NCBI RefSeq assembly: GCF_000590475.1
Contig: NZ_CP007441.1
Location: 2,486,660-2,550,659, forward strand
Direction of reading: 5' to 3'
Length of the DNA: 64,000 nucleotides
Source: Stutzerimonas stutzeri
Lineage (GTDB): Bacteria > Pseudomonadota > Gammaproteobacteria > Pseudomonadales > Pseudomonadaceae
Below the pieces are notes generated by a model. That model saw nothing but the letters and a program-made list of their open reading frames with translations, ran no database searches and was not told the origin of the DNA. The position numbers and the translations under genes were made by a program. The stretch's first letter is position 1. Every line of letters begins with the position of its first letter. Below, piece after piece: positions 26,598 through 35,770 of the stretch.

Positions 26598-27691
26598 GGC
26601 ATGTCCTCCACCAGCCGATCATCGGCGTAGAGCATCAGCCACTGGGCAGGGAAGCCTAGCCAGGCCTGGCTTTTCGGGACGGGATGATCTTCAGGCAGTC
26701 GCGCCTTGAGCAAATGCCCTTGCAGGCGCAGCGTGAGGATTTTGTAGGTTCCCAGATCCTCCACGCGCACCACGTCGGCCTGCATTCCGCCCACAGCAGC
26801 CTCGTCGGAAACCTGAACGAACTCCGGACGAACGCCGATCTGCAAGCGACACCCAGCTACGTCGGGCAATCGCGCAAGCAAGGCATCGGAAAGGGGTAGA
26901 TGCAGATCGCCGAACCCGACGCCGCCCTCCTCGGCCCGCACGTCGATCAGGTTCATTCCCGGACTGCCAACGAAGAACCCGACAAAGGTGTGCTGTGGTC
27001 GCTCGAACAACTCCCTTGGCGTGCCGAACTGGACGATCTGCCCGCCATGCATCACCGCAATCTTGTCAGCGAAGGTCGATGCCTCCAGCTGATCGTGGGT
27101 GACGTAAATCATGGTGATATTGAACTGTTCGTGGATCTGCTTGAGCTTGCGCCGCAGTTTCCATTTCAGATGCGGATCGATGACGGTGAGCGGCTCGTCG
27201 AAGAGAATTGCCGACACGTCATCGCGTACCAGGCCACGTCCCATGGACACCTTCTGTTTCTCGTCCGCGGTCAGGTTGCGAGCCTTTCGCTTGAGCAATG
27301 GATGGAGATCGAGCACCTCGGCGATCTCGTGCACCTTACTGGTAACCCGCGCTTCCGGAACGCCCTGATTGCGCAACGGGAAAGCCAGATTATCGAAGAC
27401 GGTCATGGTGTCGTAGACGACCGGGAACTGGAAAACCTGGGCGATGTTGCGTTGCTCTGGCGACATCCTGTTGACTTCGCGCGCGTCGAACAGCACCTGC
27501 CCCTCGGATGGGCTGAGCAATCCTGAAATGATGTTGAGCAAGGTCGATTTGCCGCAGCCGGAGGGACCCAGCAGCGCATAGGCGCCGCCCTGCTCCCACA
27601 CGTGGTCCATCTCGCGAATGGCATAGTCCGCCGCACCACTCGGCTGCGGGCTGTAACTGTGAGCAAGGTTCTGCAAGCGAATCTCCGCCAT
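26594..27691 (-). CDS. glpT: ABC transporter ATPase with atypical signature motif
   Basis: One of two nucleotide-binding subunits, 365 residues. Walker A GPSGCGKST lies near 42-50. The Q-loop region is FQFPVVYDTMTV, Walker B AILFDEP, the D-loop TVIDPH, and the H-loop VTHDQLEA is intact. The ABC signature is not LSGGQ but LTADEKQ. A C-terminal TOBE-like regulatory domain covers about 240-365. ATG 27691 has GAGGAG upstream and follows the previous ATPase stop by ten bases; longer upstream readings lie inside that gene. A degenerate signature is, as far as I recall, usual for this subunit type. Confidence 0.88.
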
Positions 27692-27701
27692 GGCGCTCTC
27701 C

Positions 27702-28784
27702 TCAGACGCGTCGGGCCGGTGCCTGGGCCAACTGCCCGGCAGCATCGAACACAAACAACTTGTGGGTCGGGATGTACACCCGGATTGGCGAGTCAACGGC
27801 GTAGTCATGCACGCCTTGCAGATGCAGCACCAAGCTGAAATGTTCGTTGCGCACGTGCAGGAACGTTTCCGAACCGCTGATTTCCGCCAACTCGACCATA
27901 CCGGCCACCTCAAGGTCGTCGTCATTGGACGGCACGAGCCCGATATGGCTGGGTCGGATGCCGAACCGGTATTCCCCCTCGCTCAATGCGCGCAGGTCGG
28001 CATTGAGGGGAAAGTGCATGCAGTCCTGAAAGCTCACCTCGTTAGCGCCGATCCGCCCCGGCAACAGATTTATTGGTGGCTCGGAAAACAGCTCGGCACT
28101 GAGCATCTGGCTAGGCCGGTGGTATACCTCGGACGTCGGTCCGCTCTGAATCACGCGACCTTCATGCAGGACAGTGGCCGTTCCACCCAGCGCCAGCGCC
28201 TCGTTGGGCTCGGTAGTGGCATAGACAGCAATGCTGCGCCGCGTCTTGAACAGCTCGCGCATTTCCTGGCGGAGTTCTTCGCGCAGCTTGTAGTCGAGAT
28301 TGACCAGCGGCTCGTCGAACAGGATTAGATCCGCGTCTTTTACCAGCGCCCGGGCCATCGCGGTGCGTTGCTGCTGCCCGCCCGAGAGCTCCAGCGGGTG
28401 CCGTTGAAGAAAGCCTTCGATGTGCAGCATTTCAGCGGTTTCGCGCACCTTACGTTCGATTTCCGCCTTGCTCATGCCAGCCTGTCGCAACGGTGAGGCA
28501 ATGTTCTCGAAGACGCTCAGCGTCGGGTAATTGATGAACTGTTGATACACCATCGACACGTTGCGCTTGCGCACCGGTACGCCGGTTACGTCGGCGCCGT
28601 TCATCAGGATTCGTCCCTGATTCGGCTTGTCGAGCCCCGCCATGAGTCGCATCAGCGAGGTCTTGCCCGACAGGGTGCGCCCGATCAGAACGTTGAATGA
28701 GCCTGGCTCGAAGTTAAGGCTGGCGTCGTCGATATGCAGCTGCCCATCGACTGACTTGGTGATGTGTTCCAGCGTGAGGGACAT
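27702..28784 (-). CDS. glpS: ABC transporter ATPase with atypical H-loop
   Basis: First gene of the importer operon and the second nucleotide-binding subunit, 360 residues. Walker A is GRTLSGKTS near 35-43, the signature LSGGQQQRTAMARAL is canonical, and Walker B is LILFDEP. The switch region reads YATTEPNEAL where canonical subunits have THD, so the H-loop histidine is absent. A C-terminal TOBE-like domain follows. AGAAGGATGAGAC precedes ATG 28784. A sigma-54-type promoter ends about 30 bases upstream. Confidence 0.88.
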   Translation of the reverse strand: MSLTLEHITKSVDGQLHIDDASLNFEPGSFNVLIGRTLSGKTSLMRLMAGLDKPNQGRILMNGADVTGVPVRKRNVSMVYQQFINYPTLSVFENIASPLRQAGMSKAEIERKVRETAEMLHIEGFLQRHPLELSGGQQQRTAMARALVKDADLILFDEPLVNLDYKLREELRQEMRELFKTRRSIAVYATTEPNEALALGGTATVLHEGRVIQSGPTSEVYHRPSQMLSAELFSEPPINLLPGRIGANEVSFQDCMHFPLNADLRALSEGEYRFGIRPSHIGLVPSNDDDLEVAGMVELAEISGSETFLHVRNEHFSLVLHLQGVHDYAVDSPIRVYIPTHKLFVFDAAGQLAQAPARRV

Positions 28785-28816
28785 GTCTCATCCTTCTATT
28801 GTTATGAAGGGTGAAA

Positions 28817-28832
28817 AGCGATATCCGTGCCA
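28817..28832 (-). promoter_or_regulatory. Sigma-54 (-24/-12) promoter of the ABC operon
   Basis: The minus strand reads TGGCACGGATATCGCT. Against the consensus TGGCACG-N4-TTGCW this has a perfect -24 block, correct spacing and the essential GC at -12, with one mismatch (TCGCT). Transcription would begin near 28806, leaving a leader of about 20 bases before glpS. A sigma-54 activator gene lies divergently next to it. Confidence 0.82.
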
Positions 28833-28886
28833 GCGTTGGGAAAAGGCTCTAGCTCATTGTTTTCCGCAGAAAGCGTTGTTCTCGAG

Positions 28887-28944
28887 TGTTCAAAATGAAC
28901 AATTGTGAACATTGACAGCGAACAGAAATGAACAAGACTGTTCA
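28887..28944. promoter_or_regulatory. Cluster of TGAACA half-sites, probable activator binding region
   Basis: Five copies of TGAACA/TGTTCA occur in 58 bases: the palindrome TGTTCA-AAA-TGAACA (28887-28901), a single TGAACA (28906-28911), and TGAACA-AGAC-TGTTCA (28929-28944). The palindrome centres are about 42 bases apart, close to four helical turns. The cluster lies 55-112 bases upstream of the -24 element, a normal distance for an enhancer-binding activator. Confidence 0.72.
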
Positions 28945-29004
28945 AAGCCGACCGCCGCGTCAACGGCCGATAACAACAATAATCTGCACATCCAAAGAGG
29001 CAAC

Positions 29005-30846
29005 ATGGCCGACCCAGCCCAGTCCATCTCACATCAGGCCCTGGTAGAAGATTCGTGGAACCGCTGCGAGCGCTACGGGCTGAATCCGCTCAGCATTCCC
29101 AGTTTTGGCCAACCCGCAGAGCAGGACGTCAATGCACTGCTGGAACGCCAACGCAGCCTGGTGCAAACCACCCAGCGCGAGGTGCTCCCGTACTACGAAA
29201 ACATCCTTTCGAATTCGAGCTGTCTGATACTCCTGGCGGACAGTGGCGGACAGCTGCTCGAATCCTGGGGCGATCGACGCTTTGTCGAACCTTCCCAGCA
29301 GCGTGGATTCAGGCCCGGCGCGAGCTGGATGGAGCGCGACACCGGAACCAATGCGATCGGCACTGCACTGGCCAGCGGGCAGGCCGTGCATATTCAGCGC
29401 GACGAGCATTTTCTCAAGGCCAATCGCTATCTTTCCGGCGCGGCTTCCCCCATCTTCGATGCGCAGCGCCAACTGATCGCGGTACTCGACGTCTCCAGCG
29501 ACAGCTATCTCCCTCCTTCGCACACGCTCGGCATGGTCAAGATGATGAGCCAATCGGTGGAGAACCGGCTGATCCTCAATCTGTTCCATGACGACTATTT
29601 CCAGCTGACCTTCAACACCGGACAGGACAATCTCGACAGTCAATGGGCCGGGTTACTGCTATTTGACGAGTCCGGACTGATCGTCTCGGCCAACCGGCGC
29701 GCCGACAATCTGCTCGGGGTGACGCTGACGCGGACCCGCATCGACATGCTCTTCGACGTCCCGTTATTACAGCTGCTCAATCAACCGGAAGATCAGCCCT
29801 TGCTGTTGCGAGCAATGGGCCGCCATCGCTTTCACGGCATCGTGCGACGTCCACAAAAACCTCGCATTCAGCCGCGCGACTTCCGCACGGCGGCTCGATC
29901 GGAACAACCCATCGACCTAGCTGGCATCGATCAGGGCGACCCGCAAGTCCACAAGGTGATTCGCCAGGCCAGGCTCATGCTGGAAAAGGACGTTCCGATT
30001 CTGGTGCACGGTGAAACGGGTGTCGGCAAGGAAGTCCTGGTCAAGGCGCTGCATGCAGCCAGCTCGCGGGCCAAGGCACCACTGATCGCAGTGAACTGCG
30101 CGGCCATACCCGGCGAACTGATCGAGTCCGAACTATTCGGCTACGAGAAAGGTGCGTTCACTGGTGCTCATCAGAAAGGCAGCCTCGGCTTGATCCGCAA
30201 GGCGGATCGAGGTGTGCTGTTCCTCGACGAAATCGGCGATATGCCGCTGAATCTCCAGGCGCGCCTGCTACGCGTACTGCAGGACCGCAGCGTCCAGCCG
30301 CTCGGTGGCGGAGAGCCCTTCCCCGTCGACTTTCGCCTGATCTGCGCAACAAACCGCTCGCTACGCCAGGAAGTCGAAAGCGGTCGTTTTCGCCAGGACC
30401 TGTTCTATCGCGTCAGCGGGCTAAATGTTGAGCTGCCGCCGTTACGAGCCCGTCGCGACAAGCAGGCGCTATTCCAACGAGTTTGGGAGCAGTATCGAGA
30501 ACCCCAGCAATGGACCGGGTTGAGCGCCGAAGTGCGTCGCCTGTTCGATAGCCACCCTTGGCCAGGGAATATTCGCCAGTTGAGCAGCGTTATCCAGGTC
30601 GCGTTAGCCCTGGCCGACGATCAACCGATCCGCCCCGAGCACCTGCCGGACGACTTCTTCGATGACCTGGAACGCGCTCCGATCTCATCGCCGTCGCGCG
30701 TTCTAGAAACCAATCCCTCCCCGAGCGACGATCTGGCCAGCCATTACCACGCCTGCCGCGGAAACATTTCGCACTTGGCCCGCAACCTGGGGATGAGCCG
30801 CAACACCCTGTACAAACGCCTACGCGAGCAAGGGCTGAAGGTTTGA
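29005..30846 (+). CDS. Sigma-54-dependent enhancer-binding activator (AcoR-like)
   Basis: ATP-driven activator of sigma-54 RNA polymerase, 613 residues. The N-terminal half holds a GAF-type sensor (about 65-210, with the RPGASWMERDTGTNAIGTAL segment of AcoR-like proteins) and a second PAS-like segment. The AAA+ domain shows Walker A GETGVGKE near 336, the sigma-54-contacting GAFTGA at 383-388, Walker B VLFLDEIG, and the RFRQDLFYR segment. A Fis-type helix-turn-helix lies at the C-terminus (NISHLARNLGMSRNTLYKRL). ATG 29005 follows AAAGAGG; a more upstream TTG lies inside the half-site cluster. Divergence from the importer operon with its -24/-12 promoter makes that operon the likely target. 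Confidence 0.92.
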   Translation: MADPAQSISHQALVEDSWNRCERYGLNPLSIPSFGQPAEQDVNALLERQRSLVQTTQREVLPYYENILSNSSCLILLADSGGQLLESWGDRRFVEPSQQRGFRPGASWMERDTGTNAIGTALASGQAVHIQRDEHFLKANRYLSGAASPIFDAQRQLIAVLDVSSDSYLPPSHTLGMVKMMSQSVENRLILNLFHDDYFQLTFNTGQDNLDSQWAGLLLFDESGLIVSANRRADNLLGVTLTRTRIDMLFDVPLLQLLNQPEDQPLLLRAMGRHRFHGIVRRPQKPRIQPRDFRTAARSEQPIDLAGIDQGDPQVHKVIRQARLMLEKDVPILVHGETGVGKEVLVKALHAASSRAKAPLIAVNCAAIPGELIESELFGYEKGAFTGAHQKGSLGLIRKADRGVLFLDEIGDMPLNLQARLLRVLQDRSVQPLGGGEPFPVDFRLICATNRSLRQEVESGRFRQDLFYRVSGLNVELPPLRARRDKQALFQRVWEQYREPQQWTGLSAEVRRLFDSHPWPGNIRQLSSVIQVALALADDQPIRPEHLPDDFFDDLERAPISSPSRVLETNPSPSDDLASHYHACRGNISHLARNLGMSRNTLYKRLREQGLKV

Positions 30847-31095
30847 AGACCTGCCATGACCAAGGTGCTGTACACCGCGGTCGCTCTCGCAGGCGAGCGC
30901 GGCAATGTTAATTACTGATTGCCACACTGGTTCCGCCCGGGGATTGAGGATCGCCAAGAACCTGCCATTCATGGGCACCGGTCTGCTGTTGGTTTTTTGC
31001 GCCATCCTGTTGGCCTTTCGGTGTCCCGTATCAGAAGCGTCTGGATTGAATGCTGCGCGTCAACGAGCCCGTTAGAAGGAGTCGTTGCCCACGAA

Positions 31096-31120
31096 CGAAA
31101 AAGGCCGCACGCAGCGGCCT
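31096..31120 (-). terminator. Rho-independent terminator of glnS-cysS
   Basis: Stem AGGCCGC/GCGGCCT (31102-31108 with 31114-31120), followed on the minus strand by five Ts and C, 18 bases after the cysS stop. Confidence 0.85.
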
Positions 31121-31138
31121 ATATCTTATCGGCGGCAG

Positions 31139-32524
31139 TCAGTCAGCCAGCCGCCAGGTCGTCCCGCCCTTGCCGTCTTCCAAGACCACGTTCATCGCGG
31201 TGAGCTGATCGCGGATGCGGTCGGACTCTGCCCAGTTTTTCTCGACGCGAGCCTGCAGGCGAGCGGCGATCAGCGCCTCCACCTCAGCTGCGTCTACCTT
31301 GCCTGCGGCACCGGCTTGCAGGAAGTCGTCCGGCTCCAGATGCAGCACACCAAGCGGTTCGGCCAGCGCCTTTAGGCGCGCCGCCAAGCCAGCAGCGGCC
31401 TGCGGATCGGACACGCGCAGACGGTTGACCTCGCGAGCCAATTCAAAGAGCACAGCGCAGGCTTCCGGGGTATTGAAGTCGTCGTCCATCGCCGCCGAGA
31501 AACGTTCAATGAAAGCCTCACCGCCTATGGGCGCCGCGTCAGGCAGGCCCTTTAAGGCATGGTAGAAGCGCTCAAGCGCGCCTTTGGCTTCTTTCAGGCT
31601 GTCTTCGGAATAGTTGATCGGGCTGCGGTAGTGGCTGGAAACCAACAGATAGCGAACCACTTCCGGCTGATACTTTTCCAGCACCTCGCGGATGGTGAAG
31701 AAATTGCCCAGCGACTTGGACATCTTCTCCCCATCGACACGGACCGCTCCAGCGTGCATCCAGGCGTTGGCGTACAGCTTGCCGGTCGCCGCTTCGCTCT
31801 GTGCGATTTCGTTTTCGTGGTGCGGAAACACGAGATCGGGGCCCCCACCATGGATGTCGAAGGTCTCACCCAGGCAGCAGGTGGACATGACCGAGCATTC
31901 GATATGCCAACCCGGACGCCCCGCTCCCCACGGCGAATCCCAGCTCGGTTCGCCCGGCTTGGCCGCCTTCCAAAGCACGAAATCCAGCGGGTCTTGCTTG
32001 GCTTCGTCAACTTCGATGCGAGCTCCGATCTTCAGGTCTTCGATCTTGCGCCGTGACAGTTTGCCGTAGCCGACGAACTTGCCGACTCGGTAATAGACAT
32101 CGCCATTACCCGGCGCGTAGGCGAAGCCCTTGTCGATCAAGGTCTGGATCATGCTGTGCATGCCGGCGATGTGCTCGGTCGCACGCGGCTCGAGATCCGG
32201 ACGCAAGACGCTGAGCCTAGCCTCGTCCTCATGCATCGCAGCGATCATACGCCCGGTGAGCGCGTCGAAGCTTTCACCGTTTTCCTGGGCGCGGCGGATG
32301 ATCTTGTCGTCGATATCGGTAATGTTGCGCACGTAGGTCAGGTCATAGCCGCGCTGGCGCAGCCAACGCGAGACCACGTCGAACGCCACCATGACCCGCG
32401 CATGGCCGATGTGGCAGAAGTCATAGACCGTCATGCCACATACGTACATGCGCACCTGGTTATCAATCAGCGGCTTGAGGGGCTCCTTGGCCTTGGTCAG
32501 GGTGTTGTAGATCGACAGCGCCAT
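31139..32524 (-). CDS. cysS: Cysteinyl-tRNA synthetase
   Basis: Class I aminoacyl-tRNA synthetase that charges tRNA-Cys, 461 residues (normal length). HIGH lies at 38-41, the zinc-binding Cys30 occurs in VCGMTVYD, further zinc ligands lie in HIECSVM and HHENE, and KMSKS appears as EKMSKSLGN near 265. A C-terminal helical domain ends in GTTWRLAD. The ATG overlaps the TAA of glnS by one base (TAATG), so the two synthetase genes form one operon ending at the hairpin downstream. Confidence 0.98.
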   Translation of the reverse strand: MALSIYNTLTKAKEPLKPLIDNQVRMYVCGMTVYDFCHIGHARVMVAFDVVSRWLRQRGYDLTYVRNITDIDDKIIRRAQENGESFDALTGRMIAAMHEDEARLSVLRPDLEPRATEHIAGMHSMIQTLIDKGFAYAPGNGDVYYRVGKFVGYGKLSRRKIEDLKIGARIEVDEAKQDPLDFVLWKAAKPGEPSWDSPWGAGRPGWHIECSVMSTCCLGETFDIHGGGPDLVFPHHENEIAQSEAATGKLYANAWMHAGAVRVDGEKMSKSLGNFFTIREVLEKYQPEVVRYLLVSSHYRSPINYSEDSLKEAKGALERFYHALKGLPDAAPIGGEAFIERFSAAMDDDFNTPEACAVLFELAREVNRLRVSDPQAAAGLAARLKALAEPLGVLHLEPDDFLQAGAAGKVDAAEVEALIAARLQARVEKNWAESDRIRDQLTAMNVVLEDGKGGTTWRLAD

Positions 32525-34200
32525 TACTGGCCTCCCCAGGAGTCACGCAGCGTCACGGTACGGTTGAACACCATGGCGTCCGGACGGCTGTCTTTGCGGT
32601 CGACGCAGAAATAGCCCTCGCGCTCGAATTGAAAACGGCCTTCGGCTTCGGCTTCGGCCGAAGCCAGCGATGGCTCGGCTCGGCAGCCCTTGAGCACCAC
32701 CAGCGACTCGGGATTGATGTTGTCCAGGAAGCTGCCGCCTTCCTCGTCTTTCTCGGGATTAGCCGAGCGGAACAGGCGGTCGTACAGACGCACTTCGCAC
32801 TCCACACTCTCGGCGGCCGGCACCCAATGAACGACGCCCTTGACCTTACGACCTTCCGGGTTTTTGCCCAGCGTGTTCTCATCGTAGGAACAGCGCAACT
32901 CAACGATATTGCCTTGTGCGTCCTTCACCGTTTCGTCGGCACGGATCACGTAGCTGCCGCGCAGCCGCACTTCACCGCCCGGGACCAGGCGCTTAAAGCC
33001 TGCTGGCGGAACCTCTTCGAAATCGCTGGCGTCGATGTAGATCTCGCGGGAAAACGGCAACTGACGCATGCCCATGTCCTGTTTTGGATGACGAGGCAGC
33101 TCCAGATTCTCGGTCTGGCCTTCGGGATAGTTAGTGATCACAACCTTCAATGGCTTGAGCACGCACATGGCTCGCGGCGCATTGGCGTCCAGGTCCTCGC
33201 GAATCGCAAACTCGAGCATGCCGATATCGACCACGCCACCCGCGCGGTTCACCCCGATCATGTCGCAGAAGGCACGAATCGACGCGGGGGTATAACCGCG
33301 TCGACGATAGCCGGTGAGCGTCGACATGCGCGGGTCGTCCCAGCCGCTGACATGCTTTTCATCGACCAGCTGCTTGAGCTTGCGCTTGCTGGTGATGGTG
33401 AAGTTCAGGTTGAGACGGGCAAATTCATACTGGCGCGGACGCGCCGGCACCGGCAGATTCTCGAGAAACCACTCGTAGAGCGGGCGATGATCTTCGAACT
33501 CCAGGGTGCAGATCGAATGGGTGATGCCTTCGATGGCATCCGACTGGCCATGAGTGAAGTCATAGCTCGGGTAGATGCACCAGTCGTTGCCGGTCTGGTG
33601 ATGATGCGCATGGCGAATACGATAGAGAATCGGGTCGCGCAGATTCATGTTCGGCGAGGCCATATCGATTTTCGCGCGCAGCGCCTTGGCGCCCTCTGGA
33701 AATTCACCTGCCTTCATCCGTGCGAACAGATCCAGGTTCTCTTCGACCGAGCGATCACGGAATGGGCTGTTCTTGCCCGGTTCGGTCAGGCTGCCACGGT
33801 ATTCCCGAGCCTGATCAGGCGTCAGATCGCAGACGTAGGCTTTGCCTGCCATGATCAGCTCAACGGCCCAGGCGTGTAACTGGTCGAAATAGTTGGAGGC
33901 GTAGCGCTCTTCACCCGCCCACTGGAAGCCAAGCCACTGCACATCATTCTTGATGGCGTCGATGTATTCCTGATCTTCCTTGGCCGGGTTGGTGTCGTCA
34001 AAACGCAGGTTGCACTCACCCCCGAACTCCTTGGCCAGGCCGAAGTTCAGGCAGATCGACTTGGCATGGCCGATATGCAGATAACCGTTGGGCTCGGGCG
34101 GAAAGCGCGTGACGATCTTGGCATGCTTGCCCGATTCCAGATCGGCCTGGACGATGGGGCGGAGAAAGTTGGTGGCTGCGGTGGTCTCAGGCTTGCTCAT
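32524..34200 (-). CDS. glnS: Glutaminyl-tRNA synthetase
   Basis: Class I synthetase that charges tRNA-Gln, 558 residues. RFPPEPNGYLHIGHAKS gives HIGH at 42-45, and the KMSKS-equivalent reads TSKRKL near 272. The C-terminal anticodon-binding beta-barrels include VHWVPAAESVECEVRLYDRLF and the conserved REGYFCVD ending. AAGGACATC precedes ATG 34200. The presence of glnS fits a gammaproteobacterium, since many other bacteria make Gln-tRNA by amidation. Confidence 0.98.
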   Translation of the reverse strand: MSKPETTAATNFLRPIVQADLESGKHAKIVTRFPPEPNGYLHIGHAKSICLNFGLAKEFGGECNLRFDDTNPAKEDQEYIDAIKNDVQWLGFQWAGEERYASNYFDQLHAWAVELIMAGKAYVCDLTPDQAREYRGSLTEPGKNSPFRDRSVEENLDLFARMKAGEFPEGAKALRAKIDMASPNMNLRDPILYRIRHAHHHQTGNDWCIYPSYDFTHGQSDAIEGITHSICTLEFEDHRPLYEWFLENLPVPARPRQYEFARLNLNFTITSKRKLKQLVDEKHVSGWDDPRMSTLTGYRRRGYTPASIRAFCDMIGVNRAGGVVDIGMLEFAIREDLDANAPRAMCVLKPLKVVITNYPEGQTENLELPRHPKQDMGMRQLPFSREIYIDASDFEEVPPAGFKRLVPGGEVRLRGSYVIRADETVKDAQGNIVELRCSYDENTLGKNPEGRKVKGVVHWVPAAESVECEVRLYDRLFRSANPEKDEEGGSFLDNINPESLVVLKGCRAEPSLASAEAEAEGRFQFEREGYFCVDRKDSRPDAMVFNRTVTLRDSWGGQ

Positions 34201-34230
34201 GATGTCCTTAACGATCTGCGAGTGTGCGGC

Positions 34231-34374
34231 TCAGAGAGCGGTTTACAAATTAACGAGGATGGCCAGGCAAGGCGAAACCAGTCGAAAGAGCGGAATGTAC
34301 GGTTTGCACATGAGCATTTCGAGACTGGTTTCAACACGGCATCGCCGAGCGCAGTAATTTGCAAATCTCTCTCA
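34231..34374. repeat. Large imperfect inverted-repeat element between glnS and ppiB
   Basis: About 144 bases that fold back on themselves. GTTTACAAATTA (34241) faces TAATTTGCAAATC (34355-34367), and GAAACCAGTCGAAA (34273) faces TTTCGAGACTGGTTTC (34317). A central stretch near 34295 forms the tip. GAGAG motifs lie at both ends. The form suggests a dispersed intergenic repeat or a structured RNA; no second copy was noticed in this window. Confidence 0.65.
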
Positions 34375-34541
34375 GGGTAGGCCGGCCAAATCAAAGCGCC
34401 TATCATAGCGGACCCGTCAACCCCCTGACAGAGCAAAGCGCCCAGCGCGCGATGCCTGCAATGGCGACGTCCATTCTCGCCAGGCGCCGGTTGGGCCGTC
34501 ATGGCACGAATTCTCCCGCTTCTAATTAAGGAAGGCTTCCA

Positions 34542-35036
34542 ATGATCAAACTCCACACCAATCATGGCGTCATCACCGTCAAGCTGTTTGAAGACAAAGC
34601 CCCGGAAACCACCGCCAACTTCAAGGAGTATGTGAAGAGCGGTCACTACGACGGTACCGTCTTTCACCGCGTGATTAGTAATTTCATGATTCAGGGCGGC
34701 GGCTTCGAGCCAGGCATGAAGCAAAAAGCCACCCGTGCTCAGATCAAGAACGAAGCCAACAATGGTCTTTCCAACAAGACCGGCACTCTGGCCATGGCAC
34801 GCACCATGGAGCCTCATTCGGCGTCCGCGCAGTTCTTCATCAACGTCAAGGATAACGACTTCCTGGATCACACCGCGCCGACCGTTCAAGGTTGGGGCTA
34901 CGCCGTGTTCGGCGAAGTGGTCGAAGGCATGGACGTGGTCGAGAAGATCAAGGGCGTTCCGACCACAATGAAGTCAGGTCATCAGGACGTGCCAGTGGAA
35001 GATGTGGTCATCGAGAAAGCCGAGATCGTCGAGTAA
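34542..35036 (+). CDS. ppiB: Peptidyl-prolyl cis-trans isomerase, cyclophilin type
   Basis: Cytoplasmic cyclophilin that speeds proline isomerisation during folding, 164 residues with no signal peptide. Family motifs are FKEYVKSGHYDGTVFHRVISNFMIQGG (catalytic Arg in FHRV), MARTMEPHSASAQFFINV, and WGYAVFGEVVEGMDVV. AAGGAAGGC lies upstream of ATG 34542. lpxH follows within six bases, forming a two-gene unit. Confidence 0.97.
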   Translation: MIKLHTNHGVITVKLFEDKAPETTANFKEYVKSGHYDGTVFHRVISNFMIQGGGFEPGMKQKATRAQIKNEANNGLSNKTGTLAMARTMEPHSASAQFFINVKDNDFLDHTAPTVQGWGYAVFGEVVEGMDVVEKIKGVPTTMKSGHQDVPVEDVVIEKAEIVE

Positions 35037-35041
35037 TCGCA

Positions 35042-35764
35042 TTGATCCTGCTGATTTCCGACCTGCACCTGGAAGAACGACGCGCGGACATCACGCGGGC
35101 GTTTCTTCGTTTCCTTGATACACGAGCGCCCCAGGCCGAGGCGCTTTATATACTGGGTGATTTCTTTGAGGTGTGGGTCGGCGACGACGGCATGACGCCC
35201 TATCAGCACGAGATAGCTGAGGCGCTGAAGGCATTGAGTCAACGTGGAACGCGAATTTACCTGATGCACGGTAACCGCGACTTCATGATCGGCAAGGCGT
35301 TCTGCCGGGAAGCCGGGTGTACGCTTCTGGCCGACCCGCATATTGCGCAGTTTGGCGGAGAGCGAATACTGCTGATGCACGGCGACAATCTGTGCACGCG
35401 AGACGAAGGTTACATGCGGCTACGGCGCTGGCTGCGCAACCCGGTCAGCCTGTTCATCTTGCACCATCTCTCGCTGGCCAAGCGTCAGAAACTGGCGCAA
35501 AAGCTGCGCTCGAGCAGTAAGGAAGAGACGCGCATGAAAGCCAGCGATATCGTCGACGTGACGCCCGACGAAGTGATCCGGGTCATGCAGCGCCACAAAG
35601 TCAGAACCCTGATCCACGGTCACACTCACCGCCCTGCAACGCATTCACTCGAAATCGATGATCAACCCGCCAGGCGCATCGTCCTGGGGGACTGGGACCG
35701 CCAGGGCTGGGCCCTGCAAATCGATGAGTCAGGCTTTCACCAAGCTCCGTTCGACTTGGACTGA
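35042..35764 (+). CDS. lpxH: UDP-2,3-diacylglucosamine diphosphatase
   Basis: Peripheral membrane metallophosphatase of lipid A synthesis that cleaves UDP-2,3-diacylglucosamine to lipid X and UMP; 240 residues. Metal-binding motifs run in order: SDLHL near 6-10, LGDFFEVWVGDD, HGNRDFM, HGD and HGHTHRP near 195. I place the start at TTG 35042, three bases after the ppiB stop codon region, because it yields the normal N-terminus MILLISDLHL. Longer readings lie within ppiB in another frame. Confidence 0.95.
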   Translation: MILLISDLHLEERRADITRAFLRFLDTRAPQAEALYILGDFFEVWVGDDGMTPYQHEIAEALKALSQRGTRIYLMHGNRDFMIGKAFCREAGCTLLADPHIAQFGGERILLMHGDNLCTRDEGYMRLRRWLRNPVSLFILHHLSLAKRQKLAQKLRSSSKEETRMKASDIVDVTPDEVIRVMQRHKVRTLIHGHTHRPATHSLEIDDQPARRIVLGDWDRQGWALQIDESGFHQAPFDLD

Positions 35765-35770
35765 AACGAA

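Noticed and set aside
27692..27925. Extended N-terminus for the GlpT-like ATPase
   Set aside because: The extra 78 codons are a shifted reading of the glpS 3' end; ATG 27691 has GAGGAG upstream.
30847..31138. A gene between the sigma-54 activator and cysS (frames at 30919-31203)
   Set aside because: No start site, no domain, and the frame runs through the cysS terminator.
32629..33879. A 416-codon frame antisense to glnS
   Set aside because: glnS has complete class I synthetase motifs, and the antisense frame shows none.
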